From an uncultured Thiodictyon sp. (GTDB lineage Bacteria > Pseudomonadota > Gammaproteobacteria > Chromatiales > Chromatiaceae), in NCBI GenBank assembly GCA_903837595.1, contig CAILVI010000067.1:1-40306 (forward strand): a stretch of DNA of 40,306 nucleotides, in the 5' to 3' direction. A model generated the notes under the pieces. The model did no database searches. It saw only the letters and a program-made list of their open reading frames with translations, and was not told where the DNA came from. Below, piece by piece: positions 7,483 through 16,630 of this stretch (the first letter of the stretch is position 1; the number at the start of each line of letters is the position of its first letter). Both the position numbers and the translations under genes were made by a program.

Positions 7483-10400
7483 TCAAAGACGCGGTAACGG
7501 GTCTTGCCCTCCATCTTGGCCTGATATATGGCCTGGGTTCGAGCCCTCCTGGCGGTTTGCCTGCACCAGGGTCCTCAACTGTTCAAGCACGGCAGCACCC
7601 AGGTCGTCGAGTTCACCCAGCCTCGCCAGCGCCTGCGGGGCCTGGCCCGTGGCATGGAGTACACACAACTCGGCCGCCAGCGTATGCGCCCGCTGGTGCA
7701 GCGGGGTAATGGCCTGGAAGGCCGGCTGTGCGCCATGACGGCTGCGGCCCTGCGCATTCAGCCATTGGCCGAATGGGCACTGGTGGTGATCCAGCGACGG
7801 TGGGGTGTCGCGCTCGCCCTTGAGATGGCTGACCAAGGCGGCCATCCAGGCACGGTGCTCGGTGCTCGCAAAGAGCAGCGGTAAGTCGTCATGGTCGAGT
7901 GTCGGCAGTTCGACCCAGCTCGGGGCGGGCCGCCAGGTCGCCGCCCAGCCCGGCAGATCGGCGGCCGGCATCGGATAGGCAATGCCGTAGCCCTGGGCCA
8001 ACTCGCAGCCGAGTTGCAGCAGCAACTCGCCGTGCTCCACCGTCTCCACCCCTTCAGCGATGACCTGGCAGTGGAAGGCGATGGCCAGGCCAAGCACGCC
8101 GTTGAGAATCGCCAGGTCATACGGGTCGTCGAGCATGCCCCGAACGAAGCTCTGGTCGAGCTTGAGTTCACGCACCGGCAGGCGTTTGAGATAGGTCAGC
8201 GAGGAGTAACCCGTACCAAAGTCATCCAGCGCAAACCACACCCCGATGCCGCGGCAGGCATTGATGACTTGGGAGACGTGGGCCAAGTCTGCCAGCGCGC
8301 TGGTTTCCAGTACCTCCAGTTCGAGGTCGCCTGGGCGCAGATGGGGATGCGCCGCCAGCAGTTTGCGCAGGCGTTGGACGAATTCGGGACGTTGCAGCTG
8401 GCGGGCGTCGACATTGACGCTGACCGGGAGTGTCAGTCCGAGCGCCTGCCAGGACTCCATCTGGGTCAGGGCGGTGGAGATCACCCACTCGCCGATCTCC
8501 ACCGCCAACGCGTCATCTTCGATCAGCGGCAGAAACTGCGCCGGCGACAGCAGCCCGTGTTGCGGGTGTTGCCAGCGGATCAGGGCCTCGGCCCCGATGA
8601 GCGTGCCGGTGCGCATGTTCACTTTGGGCTGATAATGCAGCACGAATTCGTGTGAGGTCAGGGCACGCCGGACCTGTTGCAGACCTTCGTGGCGATCGCG
8701 AACGCTGCTGTCCGCCGCGGTGTCGAAGACCAGGTAGCGGCCCTTACCGGCCAATTTGGCCTGATACATGGCCTGGTGGGCCTGGCGCAGCAGTTGCTCC
8801 GCATCGATCGCCAGCGGCTGCGGGTAGAAGGTGATGCCGAGACTGGCGGTGACCTGGAGTACGCACTCGCCGACCGGCACCGGCTGGGCTGTCGCAGCGA
8901 GCAGCTGGGTGATCATGGGCAGAGCGGTCTGGAGGTGGGCCATGTCGGGTAGTATGGCGACGAACTCGTCCCCACCCACACGGGCGAGGATGTCGCCTTC
9001 GCGCAGGACATGCCTGACGCGGGTCGCCGTGGCGATCAGCAATTGGTCGCCGGCCTCGTGCCCATGGTGGTCGTTGATGGACTTGAAACCGTCCAGATCG
9101 AGGCAGGCCACCGCCAGCGGGCGCGTCTGCTGCTGGGCCTGGGCGATGGCCTGTTGCAGACGGTCGGTCAGCAGCACCCGCTGCGGCAGGCCGGTCAGCG
9201 CATCATAGTGTGCAATGTCCGAGAGTAGCGCCACGTACTGTCGGATGTGACCCTGGGCGTCGAACACGGCGTTGATGGTTTCCATCACGGCATACACCTC
9301 GCCGCTCTTGCGCCGGTTCCAGACCTCTCCATACCAGTGACCCTTCTCCATCAGATCGCGCCACAGGGTGGCGTAGAACCCCTTTTCCTGCCGGCCGGAA
9401 CTCAGCATGCGCGGGTTCTGCCCCAGGGACTCGTCGCGGCTGTAACTGGTGATCCGGCTGAAGGCGTCGTTGACATCAATGATCGTGCCGTGGGCGTCGG
9501 TGATCATGATGCCCTCGCGGGCATGGGTGAAGACGCTGGCGGCGAGGTGGAGTCTTTCTTCGGCCCGGCGGCGCTCGGTGATGTCCAGGAAGGTCACGAC
9601 CGCCCCGGTCACCACCCCGTCGAGGACTTGTGGATATGACCAATACTCGGCAGGAAAGGCCGTGCCGTCGCGACGCCACAGCACCTCATCGTCCACGTGC
9701 ATCCGCTCTCCGGTGGCGAAGGCCTTGAAGATACGGCATTCTTCGACGGGAAAGTGGGTGCCGTCCGCATGTTTTCCGTGAATCTGCCAGTGCATGTTCT
9801 TGCCCAGCAGGTCTTGCGGGTGCCGGTATCCCAGGAGCTGGAGGCAGGCGTTATTGCAGAAGGTGCAGTTGCCGTCCAGGTTGATGCCGTAGATCGCTTC
9901 GGCGGTGGAATTGAGCAGGAGGTGGGTCCGGTCTTGGCTCTCCCTCACTAATTCCTGGTTCTGCCTGATCTCTGCGGTCAGTGCCTCGGCAATGCGCACG
10001 GCGTTGGTGCGCGTATTGATCACCGAGCGCAGCAACCAGAACAGCAGGCCGCTGAGCGCCAGGCCGGCGGCGAGGGTCCACCAGACGGGTGCGTAACCGA
10101 TGCCGGGGGCCGAGACGGTGGGCGTGAATGCCAGCAGCCAGTGCCGGTCGTTGAAGTCGAGTGCTCGCTGTTGGTAGAAGTGCGAATGGACGTTCGGTGT
10201 CGCGGTCGGTTTGCTGTCGAACAGCCGTGCGGCCGGCGAGGCCTCCCGACCATCGTAGATGGCCAGGTCGACGCCCTTGCCTGCATGGTCCTCCCAATCG
10301 CCGAGCATGCCGGCCATCAGATCATTCATGCGGTAGGGGCTGTAGGCCCAGCCGACCAGGGCGGCCCGCCGCTCTTCGAGGGTATCGACCGGTGCCCCGT

Positions 10401-11019
10401 TGCGATAGACGGGGACATACATGAGGGCCCCAGCCTGGACCTGGATGCCGGTCTCCTGCACCAGTTCGACCTTGCCGGACAGGGCCGCCGCGCCGGTGTC
10501 GCGCGCCTGCTCCATGGCGGCCCGGCGCACCGGCTCGGAGTACATATCGTAGCCAAAGGCGCGCAGATTGCGGTCGTTGAAAGGCTCCAGATAGATGATG
10601 GAGGTATAGAGTGCGCGGCTGCCGGGCGGGCGGATGGCGTAGTCGGGGAAGCCTTCGGCACGGATGCGCTCGATATGGGTGGCCAGTCGCTCCGGGGGTA
10701 TGACCTCGGCAAAGCCGATCCCCTGCACGCCGGGGACACTACCGCTCGCCTGCAGGGTTGCCACATAGGCCCGCCACTCGTTGCGCTCCACCGAGATCGA
10801 CGCGGCATAAAGGGCGGCACCGCCCCGCAGGATCAGCGCATAGGCGCGCAGGCGTTCCTGGACCTTGAGGGTGATTTGGTCGCAGTCGAAGGCGAACTGC
10901 CGTGCAGCCTCGCGCTCGATGCCCTGTTTGACCTGCGCCGTGGCGAGCAGGCTTGCCAGCAACCCGCAGGCCAGCGTGGCCCAGGCGAGTATGCTCTTGG
11001 ATCGGCTGAATTTGAACAT
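7483..11019 (-). CDS. membrane CHASE-PAS-PAS-GGDEF-EAL protein with C-terminal CZB zinc-binding domain
   Basis: This 1178-residue protein is predicted to make and/or break cyclic di-GMP. Transmembrane helix 1 (about 9-28) and helix 2 (about 311-331) flank a periplasmic CHASE domain. Two PAS domains follow (about 362-485 and 490-600). GGDEF is intact ('RVGGDEF', 682-686), with an RxxD product-inhibition site at 673-676. EAL is intact (811-813), with 'DDFGTGYSSL' (932-941) and 'KLDQSFV' (953-959). The last 130 residues carry an apparent chemoreceptor zinc-binding domain: H1055xxW, C1081xxGxW, and H1108xxxH1112, the known 3-His/1-Cys arrangement. Zinc could therefore tune the output. The gene stands 203 bases upstream of the phosphorelay unit and 97 bases after a lone receiver. 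No clear Shine-Dalgarno is seen at the ATG. Confidence 0.92.
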   Translation of the reverse strand: MFKFSRSKSILAWATLACGLLASLLATAQVKQGIEREAARQFAFDCDQITLKVQERLRAYALILRGGAALYAASISVERNEWRAYVATLQASGSVPGVQGIGFAEVIPPERLATHIERIRAEGFPDYAIRPPGSRALYTSIIYLEPFNDRNLRAFGYDMYSEPVRRAAMEQARDTGAAALSGKVELVQETGIQVQAGALMYVPVYRNGAPVDTLEERRAALVGWAYSPYRMNDLMAGMLGDWEDHAGKGVDLAIYDGREASPAARLFDSKPTATPNVHSHFYQQRALDFNDRHWLLAFTPTVSAPGIGYAPVWWTLAAGLALSGLLFWLLRSVINTRTNAVRIAEALTAEIRQNQELVRESQDRTHLLLNSTAEAIYGINLDGNCTFCNNACLQLLGYRHPQDLLGKNMHWQIHGKHADGTHFPVEECRIFKAFATGERMHVDDEVLWRRDGTAFPAEYWSYPQVLDGVVTGAVVTFLDITERRRAEERLHLAASVFTHAREGIMITDAHGTIIDVNDAFSRITSYSRDESLGQNPRMLSSGRQEKGFYATLWRDLMEKGHWYGEVWNRRKSGEVYAVMETINAVFDAQGHIRQYVALLSDIAHYDALTGLPQRVLLTDRLQQAIAQAQQQTRPLAVACLDLDGFKSINDHHGHEAGDQLLIATATRVRHVLREGDILARVGGDEFVAILPDMAHLQTALPMITQLLAATAQPVPVGECVLQVTASLGITFYPQPLAIDAEQLLRQAHQAMYQAKLAGKGRYLVFDTAADSSVRDRHEGLQQVRRALTSHEFVLHYQPKVNMRTGTLIGAEALIRWQHPQHGLLSPAQFLPLIEDDALAVEIGEWVISTALTQMESWQALGLTLPVSVNVDARQLQRPEFVQRLRKLLAAHPHLRPGDLELEVLETSALADLAHVSQVINACRGIGVWFALDDFGTGYSSLTYLKRLPVRELKLDQSFVRGMLDDPYDLAILNGVLGLAIAFHCQVIAEGVETVEHGELLLQLGCELAQGYGIAYPMPAADLPGWAATWRPAPSWVELPTLDHDDLPLLFASTEHRAWMAALVSHLKGERDTPPSLDHHQCPFGQWLNAQGRSRHGAQPAFQAITPLHQRAHTLAAELCVLHATGQAPQALARLGELDDLGAAVLEQLRTLVQANRQEGSNPGHISGQDGGQDPLPRL

Positions 11020-11034
11020 TAACGCTAGGCGTTA
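11020..11034. repeat. small inverted repeat directly before the CHASE-GGDEF-EAL start codon
   Basis: The six-base arms TAACGC and GCGTTA are separated by TAG and lie immediately 5' of the ATG on the minus strand, where the ribosome binding site would be. It could be an operator or an RNA hairpin limiting translation, or it could be chance. No Shine-Dalgarno is visible here. Confidence 0.3.
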
Positions 11035-11116
11035 TAGATGGCGCCGATTACTACGCAATGGTAGGCGGTACATAAATCAGTCTTCTGAGGTTTTTCATCG
11101 CCGCTGCTCCTGCATC

Positions 11117-11494
11117 TCAAGACCCTAGTGCCTTGTCGATGATGCTGACCAAGTCCGTGCTCTGGAAAGGCTTGATTAAGTACTCGCTGACATTGAGGTC
11201 GGCCGCGTCCCGGATGCTATCAAGGGTGCCATGGCCGGTCAGGATAATCACCAGGGTATGGTTGTCCTGTGCTCGAAGATTCCGCAACGTCGTAATGCCA
11301 TCCATGACCGGCATTTCCAGGTCGAGAAGAATCAAATCCGGGTTCTGCTGCTCATGCAGCAGCATGCCGTCGGCACCGTTGACCGCACAGAAGACCTGAT
11401 AGCCTGCGCGTTCCAGTATGCGCCGTGTCAGTTGCAGCAGCGACAGGTCGTCGTCGATGACGAGTATCTTGCGGTGCGCCAGTTCTTCGTTCAT
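11117..11494 (-). CDS. single-domain response regulator
   Basis: The 125-residue protein is one CheY-like receiver domain with no output domain. It has acidic residues D14-D16 in 'VIDDDLS', phospho-acceptor D58 in 'LILLDLEMP', and K108 in 'YLIKPFQ'. The ATG at 11494 has AGGAA about seven bases upstream. It lies 97 bases upstream of the CHASE-GGDEF-EAL gene on the same strand and after the HAD phosphatase gene. It could work as a phosphate sink, as a relay to the nearby kinases, or as a protein-interaction switch. The cognate kinase is not evident from position alone. Confidence 0.9.
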   Translation of the reverse strand: MNEELAHRKILVIDDDLSLLQLTRRILERAGYQVFCAVNGADGMLLHEQQNPDLILLDLEMPVMDGITTLRNLRAQDNHTLVIILTGHGTLDSIRDAADLNVSEYLIKPFQSTDLVSIIDKALGS

Positions 11495-11560
11495 GTGCTA
11501 TTCCTGCCCCTGGTTGGTGGCGTGATTGATCTGGCCTTGAACATCGGGATGACGGACCGT

Positions 11561-12358
11561 CTATGCGGACAGCAATAGTCCCTCCAGGTGGCGAGCAACC
11601 GACTCCTGCGCGTTGCTGCCGATCACCTGGAGTGCGGGCAGGGCGGCCCGCAGGCGTGGGTCCGCATTTCCCATGATGATCCCGGTGCCGGCGCACTGGA
11701 GCAGCTCCAGGTCGTTCATGCCGTCACCGAAGGCGAGTACCGCGTCGAGTCCGATGCCGAGCCGCTGCGCGACGCGCTTGAGCGCCGCCCCTTTGGACAC
11801 GCCGCGGGCCATGATCTCCAGCGTCACGGGGAGCGAGAAGGTGGTGTGGACCCGGTCGCCGAAACGCGCGCGGATGGATTGCTCCAGCGGCTGCAGCTGC
11901 TCCGGTGCGCCGTAGAAGAAGACCTTGAGTACCCCACTGCCGTCGATGTTGCGCAGATCCACCACCCGGTAGCCGAATCCAGAGGCCTGGTGGAATTGCA
12001 GCAGATAGGGTTCTGGACGGTCCACCAGCCAGTCATCGGTGCGATAGACATTGGTGTGGACATCTGCCGGTACGCCCGCGTTGATGAGTGCGAGTGCATC
12101 TGCCGGGTCGAGGGGGTGGCAATCGACCAGACGCAGCTCCCGATCATGGACCGCGGCACCGTTGGATGAAATCAGGCAGCCGTGGCGGCCAAGTTGGTCC
12201 GCCAGGGTGCGGATGTCCTGGAAGTGCCGCCCCGAGGCCAGCATTACCTCAATGCCCTGCGCGCGCAGCCGCTCAAGGACGCACCGGGTGTAGGCGCCGA
12301 GCCGATGCTCGGGGTTGAGCAGGGTGCCGTCGAGGTCGCAGACGATGAGTGGGAACAT
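11561..12358 (-). CDS. Cof-type HAD-superfamily hydrolase
   Basis: This 265-residue phosphatase belongs to the HAD IIB (Cof) group, which act on small phosphorylated metabolites such as sugar phosphates or nucleotides. From the ATG at 12358 the protein begins 'MFPLIVCDLDGTLL', placing the nucleophile D8 and D10 at the usual N-terminal position. Further motifs are 'LASGRH' (motif II), 'SKGAAL' with the conserved Lys (about 188-193), and 'AFGDGMNDLELL' with D212 and D216 (motifs III/IV). A TTG 13 codons upstream (12397) has a strong GGAGG five bases away and is a real alternative start. It is downstream of glgX on the same strand, so a sugar-phosphate substrate is conceivable, but this cannot be read from the sequence. 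Confidence 0.9.
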   Translation of the reverse strand: MFPLIVCDLDGTLLNPEHRLGAYTRCVLERLRAQGIEVMLASGRHFQDIRTLADQLGRHGCLISSNGAAVHDRELRLVDCHPLDPADALALINAGVPADVHTNVYRTDDWLVDRPEPYLLQFHQASGFGYRVVDLRNIDGSGVLKVFFYGAPEQLQPLEQSIRARFGDRVHTTFSLPVTLEIMARGVSKGAALKRVAQRLGIGLDAVLAFGDGMNDLELLQCAGTGIIMGNADPRLRAALPALQVIGSNAQESVARHLEGLLLSA

Positions 12359-12400
12359 GGGCTTCACCATGAAAGTCGCGCCGGGAGTGCGCTCCAATTC

Positions 12401-12435
12401 TCCCTCCCCTTTTTTTTGGGGGGGGCCGGGGAGAG
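12401..12435. repeat. T8/G8 homopolymer tract within a weak inverted repeat between glgX and the HAD gene
   Basis: On the plus strand an eight-T run is followed directly by an eight-G run, flanked by CTCCCC (12404-12409) and GGGGAG (12428-12433). This lies between the glgX stop and the HAD gene. The G-rich strand includes the Shine-Dalgarno of the alternative TTG start. It could be a decayed palindromic repeat or a weak terminator of glgX, and is prone to slippage. Confidence 0.35.
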
Positions 12436-12468
12436 GGGTGTCGCGGGCGTCATGACCGTCGTCTGCAA

Positions 12469-14577
12469 TCAGGTCAGTTGGGCTTCGAGTACGACCAGGC
12501 TGCGGGCGCCCACACGGATGCGCCTGAGGGGGGGCTCACCGGGGTCGGGAACCGGGTCGAAGAGCGGGGCGGCGGTGCCCGGTGGAAAGACCCCCGGTTC
12601 GGCCATAGTGTCGACCGTCAGGGTCCAGCGCCGGCCGGGCAGGGGCGGGACCGCGAAGTCCAGTGGGTCCTGCCACATGTTGAGCACGACGTGCAGTGGG
12701 GGTTCGTCGGGGCTGACCCCGGCCAGGGTGAAGGCCAGCGCCCGATTCCCCGGATTCGTCCAGCCGGGGAGGTCGAGATTCATCCCGTGCCAGGTGATGT
12801 CCGGGAGGCTCAGGCCGGGGTCCGGCGCGCCGGTGAGGAAACGGTCGCGGGTGAGGCTCGGGTGACGGCGGCGCAGGCCGATCAGGCCGCGCACATAGTC
12901 GAACATGGGCCGCTGCGGCTGCACCTGGCTCCAGTCGAACCAGGAGCGTTCATTGTCCTGGCAGTAGGTGTTGTTGTTGCCGTCCTTGCTGCGCAGGATC
13001 TCGTCTCCCGACAGGATCATGGGCACGCCCTGGCTCAGCATCAGGATGCCGATGAAATTGCGCGCTTGGCGGCGGCGCAGCCGCAGGACTTCGGGGTCGT
13101 CGGTCGGCCCCTCGATCCCGCAGTTCCAACTGATGTTGTTGTCGCTCCCGTCCCGGTTCTCCTCGCCGTTGGCCTGATTGCGCTTGGTCTCGAAGCTCAC
13201 CAGGTCCCAGAGGTTGAAGCCGTCGTGACAGGTGACGAAGTTCACCGAGTTGACGGGCCGCCGCCCGCGCACCTCGTACATGTCGCTGGAGCCGGCCAGC
13301 CTGGTGGCCACTTCCGGGATCAGGCCCGGCTCGCCGCGCACGAAGGCACGCATCAGGTCGCGGTAGCGCCCGTTCCACTCGGCCCAGCGAAAGCCCGGGA
13401 AGTCGCCCACCTGATAGAGCCCGGCGGCGTCCCAGGCCTCGGCGATGATGTGGGTGCGGTTCAAGGCCGGGGCCAGTTCGGTCGCCCACAGGATGGGTGC
13501 GTGATACAGCGGGTTGCCGTCCTCGCCCCGGGCGAGCGCGCTGGCCAGGTCGAAGCGGAAGCCGTCCACATGCATCCGCCGCACCCAGTAGAGGAGTGCA
13601 TCCACCAGGAAGCGGGTGACGATCGGGTGGTTGCAGTTCACCGTGTTGCCGCAGCCGGTGTAGTCGCGGTATAGGCGCCGATCGCTGAAGTCCAGGTGAT
13701 AGAAGACCTCGTTACCCAGACCCTTGAAATTGATAGTAGGTCCGGCCGCGCCGCCCTCTGCCGTGTGGTTGAAGACCACGTCCAGGATCACGCCGATGCC
13801 GGCGCGGTGCAGGGCCTTGACCATGTCCCGGAACTCGTCGCGGGCGCGCGCCGGCTCGTGGGCGAAGTGCGGGTGGGGGGCGAAGAAGCTGTGGGTGCTA
13901 TAGCCCCAGTAGTTCTGGTGCCCCAGGGCGGCGGTGGCGGGCGGGACGTCCTGGCAATCGAAGGCCATGATGGGCAGGAGTTCCACATGGGTGATGCCCA
14001 GCTCGGCCAGATAGGGGATCTTGTCGATCAGCCCCCGGTAGGTGCCGGGGTGCGCGACCCCGGATGACGGGTGGCGGGTGAAGCCGCCCAGGTGCATCTC
14101 GTAGATCACCGACTCGTTGAGCGGGATGTGCAGCGGGCGGTCGTCCTCCCAGTCGTAGTCGTCGCGCAGCACTTGGGCGCGCATGGCGGTGGCGCAATTG
14201 TCCCCCGGCCGGCAGGCGCGCGCCCGGTCCCACAGCCGGTCGCTCACGGTCGTGGCCCAGGGGTCCAGCAGGGCCTTACCGGGGTCGATCCGGGCGCCGC
14301 TCTCGCGGGTATCGCAGCGCCCGGCGGCGCGCCAGTTGTACCAGGTGCCGCTCGGCAGGCCCACGACCAGGCAATGCCAGAAAAAGAAGGTGTGGTTGAC
14401 CCGCGGATCGAGCTCGATGACCTGGAAGGGCGTGATCGCCTCCTCCCGGTCGAACAGCAGGAGCTCCATCCGCTCGGCGTAGCGGCTGAAGACGCAGAAA
14501 TTGACCCCGTCGTCGACGAAGGCGGCCCCGCCCTGGTCCCAATTGCCTGGCTGGACGCGATATTCTTGTTGGATCAT
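12469..14577 (-). CDS. glgX: glycogen debranching enzyme GlgX (isoamylase-type, GH13)
   Basis: The 702-residue enzyme hydrolyses alpha-1,6 branches of glycogen or its limit dextrins in the cytoplasm. An N-terminal CBM48-like domain (about 10-110) precedes the GH13 barrel. Conserved regions are visible: 'DVVFNH' (266-271), 'DGFRFDLASAL' with nucleophile D343, 'IIAEAWDAAG' with acid/base E380, and 'CHDGFNL' with D452. The 'SWNCG', 'GDE' and 'NNNTYCQDN' blocks are typical of GlgX/TreX. A C-terminal beta domain ends the protein. The length matches the family. The start at 14577 ('MIQQEYRVQPG') fits homologues; the open frame continues upstream antisense to uup, but that part is not GlgX-like. uup is divergent, 150 bases away. 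Confidence 0.94.
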   Translation of the reverse strand: MIQQEYRVQPGNWDQGGAAFVDDGVNFCVFSRYAERMELLLFDREEAITPFQVIELDPRVNHTFFFWHCLVVGLPSGTWYNWRAAGRCDTRESGARIDPGKALLDPWATTVSDRLWDRARACRPGDNCATAMRAQVLRDDYDWEDDRPLHIPLNESVIYEMHLGGFTRHPSSGVAHPGTYRGLIDKIPYLAELGITHVELLPIMAFDCQDVPPATAALGHQNYWGYSTHSFFAPHPHFAHEPARARDEFRDMVKALHRAGIGVILDVVFNHTAEGGAAGPTINFKGLGNEVFYHLDFSDRRLYRDYTGCGNTVNCNHPIVTRFLVDALLYWVRRMHVDGFRFDLASALARGEDGNPLYHAPILWATELAPALNRTHIIAEAWDAAGLYQVGDFPGFRWAEWNGRYRDLMRAFVRGEPGLIPEVATRLAGSSDMYEVRGRRPVNSVNFVTCHDGFNLWDLVSFETKRNQANGEENRDGSDNNISWNCGIEGPTDDPEVLRLRRRQARNFIGILMLSQGVPMILSGDEILRSKDGNNNTYCQDNERSWFDWSQVQPQRPMFDYVRGLIGLRRRHPSLTRDRFLTGAPDPGLSLPDITWHGMNLDLPGWTNPGNRALAFTLAGVSPDEPPLHVVLNMWQDPLDFAVPPLPGRRWTLTVDTMAEPGVFPPGTAAPLFDPVPDPGEPPLRRIRVGARSLVVLEAQLT

Positions 14578-14727
14578 GGAGTATTCTCTGCGCTGCCGGG
14601 ACTGTTTCATGGTGGATTTTAACCCCGTGTCCGCGCGCCGCCTTGCATTTTTCCGCTTGGTCGATAACCTGCTTGATCGCGTGCCGCGCGTTGCCCGCCG
14701 CCTAAGTCGTTCTCCCCCGGAATCCTC

Positions 14728-16623
14728 ATGACCATCCTCTCCCTCGAATCCGTTGCCCTGTCCTACGGCCTGCCGCCCCTGCTGGAGTCGGTCTCCTTCG
14801 CCATCGACCGTGGCGAGCGGGTCTGTCTCATCGGGCGCAACGGGACCGGCAAGTCCACCCTGCTCAAGATCATCACCGGGGAGGTCCACCCGGACGGGGG
14901 GGAGGTGCGGTTCGGCCAGGGCATGACCGTGGCGCGGCTGGCCCAGGAGGTGCCGCTGCATGAAGACGCGAGCGTCTTCGACGTGGTGGCCGAGGGTCTG
15001 GGCGACCTGGGCCTGCTGGTGCGCGACTACTTCCACCTGTCGCACCACATGACGGCGCAGACGACGGACGACGAATTGGCCCAGTTGGCGCGCATCCAAC
15101 AGCAGTTGGACGACCGCGGCGGTTGGGAGATCGAACAGCGTACCGAGCGGGTCATCTCCCGCCTGGGGCTCAATGCCGAGACCCCCTTCAATGCGCTGTC
15201 CGGCGGGCTCAAGCGACGGGTGCTCCTGGCCCAGGCACTGGTAAAGGGGCCGGACCTGCTGCTGCTCGACGAGCCGACCAACCATCTGGACATCGAGTCC
15301 ATCGACTGGCTGGAGGGTTTTCTCAAGGACTTTCAGGGTGGGCTCCTGTTCGTCACCCATGACCGGCGCTTCCTGCAACGCGTCGCCACCCGCATCCTGG
15401 AACTGGACCGCGGGCGCATCACCGACTGGCCGGGCGACTATGCCAACTATCTGCGCCGCAAGGAGGAGCGCCGTCACGCCGAGTCCCAGGCCAATGCGCT
15501 TTTCGACCGCCGCCTGGCCGATGAGGAGGTGTGGATTCGCCAGGGTGTGAAGGCACGGCGTACCCGCAACGAGGGCCGGGTGCGCGCACTGGAGGCGATG
15601 CGCCAGGAGCGCATGGAGCGGCGCGAGCAGCAGGGCACGGCGCGCCTGCGGCTCAGCGAGGCGGACCGCTCCGGCAAGCTGGTGGCGGAGGCCGATGGCG
15701 TCACCTATGGCTGGGGCGGTGAGCCGGTGATCCGGGACCTCAGTACCCTGATCCTGCGCGGGGACAAGGTCGGCATCATCGGGCCCAACGGGGTTGGCAA
15801 GAGTACCCTATTGCGGCTGTTGCTCGGTGACTTGGAGCCGCAGACCGGGACCATCCGCCGCGGCACCAATCTACAGGTCGCCTATTTCGACCAGATGCGA
15901 GCCCAACTCGACCCCGAACGCACCGTCCAGGACAACGTGGCCGAAGGCAGCGACCAGGTGATGGTGGACGGCCAGAGCCGCCACGTACTGTCCTATCTGC
16001 GTGACTTCCTGTTCAGCCCGGAGCGCGCCCGCCAGCCGGTCAGGGCACTCTCAGGAGGGGAGCGTAACCGCCTGCTGCTCGCCAAGCTCTTTACCCGCCC
16101 GGCCAACCTGCTGGTGTTGGACGAACCCACCAACGATCTCGATACCGAGACCCTGGAGTTGTTGGAAGAGTTGTTGGTCTCATTCGCCGGGACCGTCCTG
16201 CTGGTGAGCCATGACCGCGCCTTGCTGGACAATGTGGTCACCAGTTCGCTGGTGTTCGAAGGGGATGGCGTGGTGCAGGACTATGTGGGTGGCTATGAGG
16301 ACTGGTTGCGTCAGCGTGCTCAGCCGCCCACGCCTCAGCCGAAATCCCTGGCGTCCGCCGCTGCTTCCGCTCCTCCCACGGCCGAGCCCAAGCGCTCGGT
16401 GGTGAAGCTGAGCTTCAAAGAGAACAAGGAGCTGACGGAACTGCCGGCGCGCATCGAGTCACTGGAGACCGAGCAGGCGTCATTGAGCACCCGCCTGGCC
16501 GATCCGGCCATCTATCAGGGTGACAGCGCGGCCGTGGCGACCATCCGGGAGCGGCTCGGGGCGATTGAGATCGAGCTGGCGGCGGCCTATGTCCGCTGGG
16601 AGGCGCTGGAGGCGCGGCGGTAG
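14728..16623 (+). CDS. uup: ABC-F family ATPase Uup
   Basis: This 631-residue soluble protein has two ABC ATPase domains in tandem and no membrane part. ABC-F proteins act on ribosomes, and Uup is also tied to DNA transposition and branched-DNA tolerance in E. coli. Domain 1 has Walker A 'GRNGTGKST' (36-44), signature 'LSGGLKRR' and Walker B 'LLLLDEPTNHLD'. Domain 2 has 'GPNGVGKST' (about 351-359), 'LSGGERNR' and 'LLVLDEPTNDLD'. A charged linker of about 80 residues separates them. The C-terminal 90 residues form a Pro/Ala linker plus a charged coiled coil, the Uup-specific DNA-binding extension. The ATG at 14728 has GGAA eight bases upstream. Part of domain 2 reappears in decayed form at about 18830-19085. 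Confidence 0.93.
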   Translation: MTILSLESVALSYGLPPLLESVSFAIDRGERVCLIGRNGTGKSTLLKIITGEVHPDGGEVRFGQGMTVARLAQEVPLHEDASVFDVVAEGLGDLGLLVRDYFHLSHHMTAQTTDDELAQLARIQQQLDDRGGWEIEQRTERVISRLGLNAETPFNALSGGLKRRVLLAQALVKGPDLLLLDEPTNHLDIESIDWLEGFLKDFQGGLLFVTHDRRFLQRVATRILELDRGRITDWPGDYANYLRRKEERRHAESQANALFDRRLADEEVWIRQGVKARRTRNEGRVRALEAMRQERMERREQQGTARLRLSEADRSGKLVAEADGVTYGWGGEPVIRDLSTLILRGDKVGIIGPNGVGKSTLLRLLLGDLEPQTGTIRRGTNLQVAYFDQMRAQLDPERTVQDNVAEGSDQVMVDGQSRHVLSYLRDFLFSPERARQPVRALSGGERNRLLLAKLFTRPANLLVLDEPTNDLDTETLELLEELLVSFAGTVLLVSHDRALLDNVVTSSLVFEGDGVVQDYVGGYEDWLRQRAQPPTPQPKSLASAAASAPPTAEPKRSVVKLSFKENKELTELPARIESLETEQASLSTRLADPAIYQGDSAAVATIRERLGAIEIELAAAYVRWEALEARR

Positions 16624-16630
16624 CCATTAT

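Noticed and set aside
12478-13674. A 398-codon plus-strand frame
   Set aside because: It is antisense to glgX, with Val/Gly/Ala-rich composition and no motif.
14578-15477. 900-base upstream extension of the glgX frame
   Set aside because: It runs antisense through uup and has no GlgX-like sequence; the family begins at the Met at 14577.
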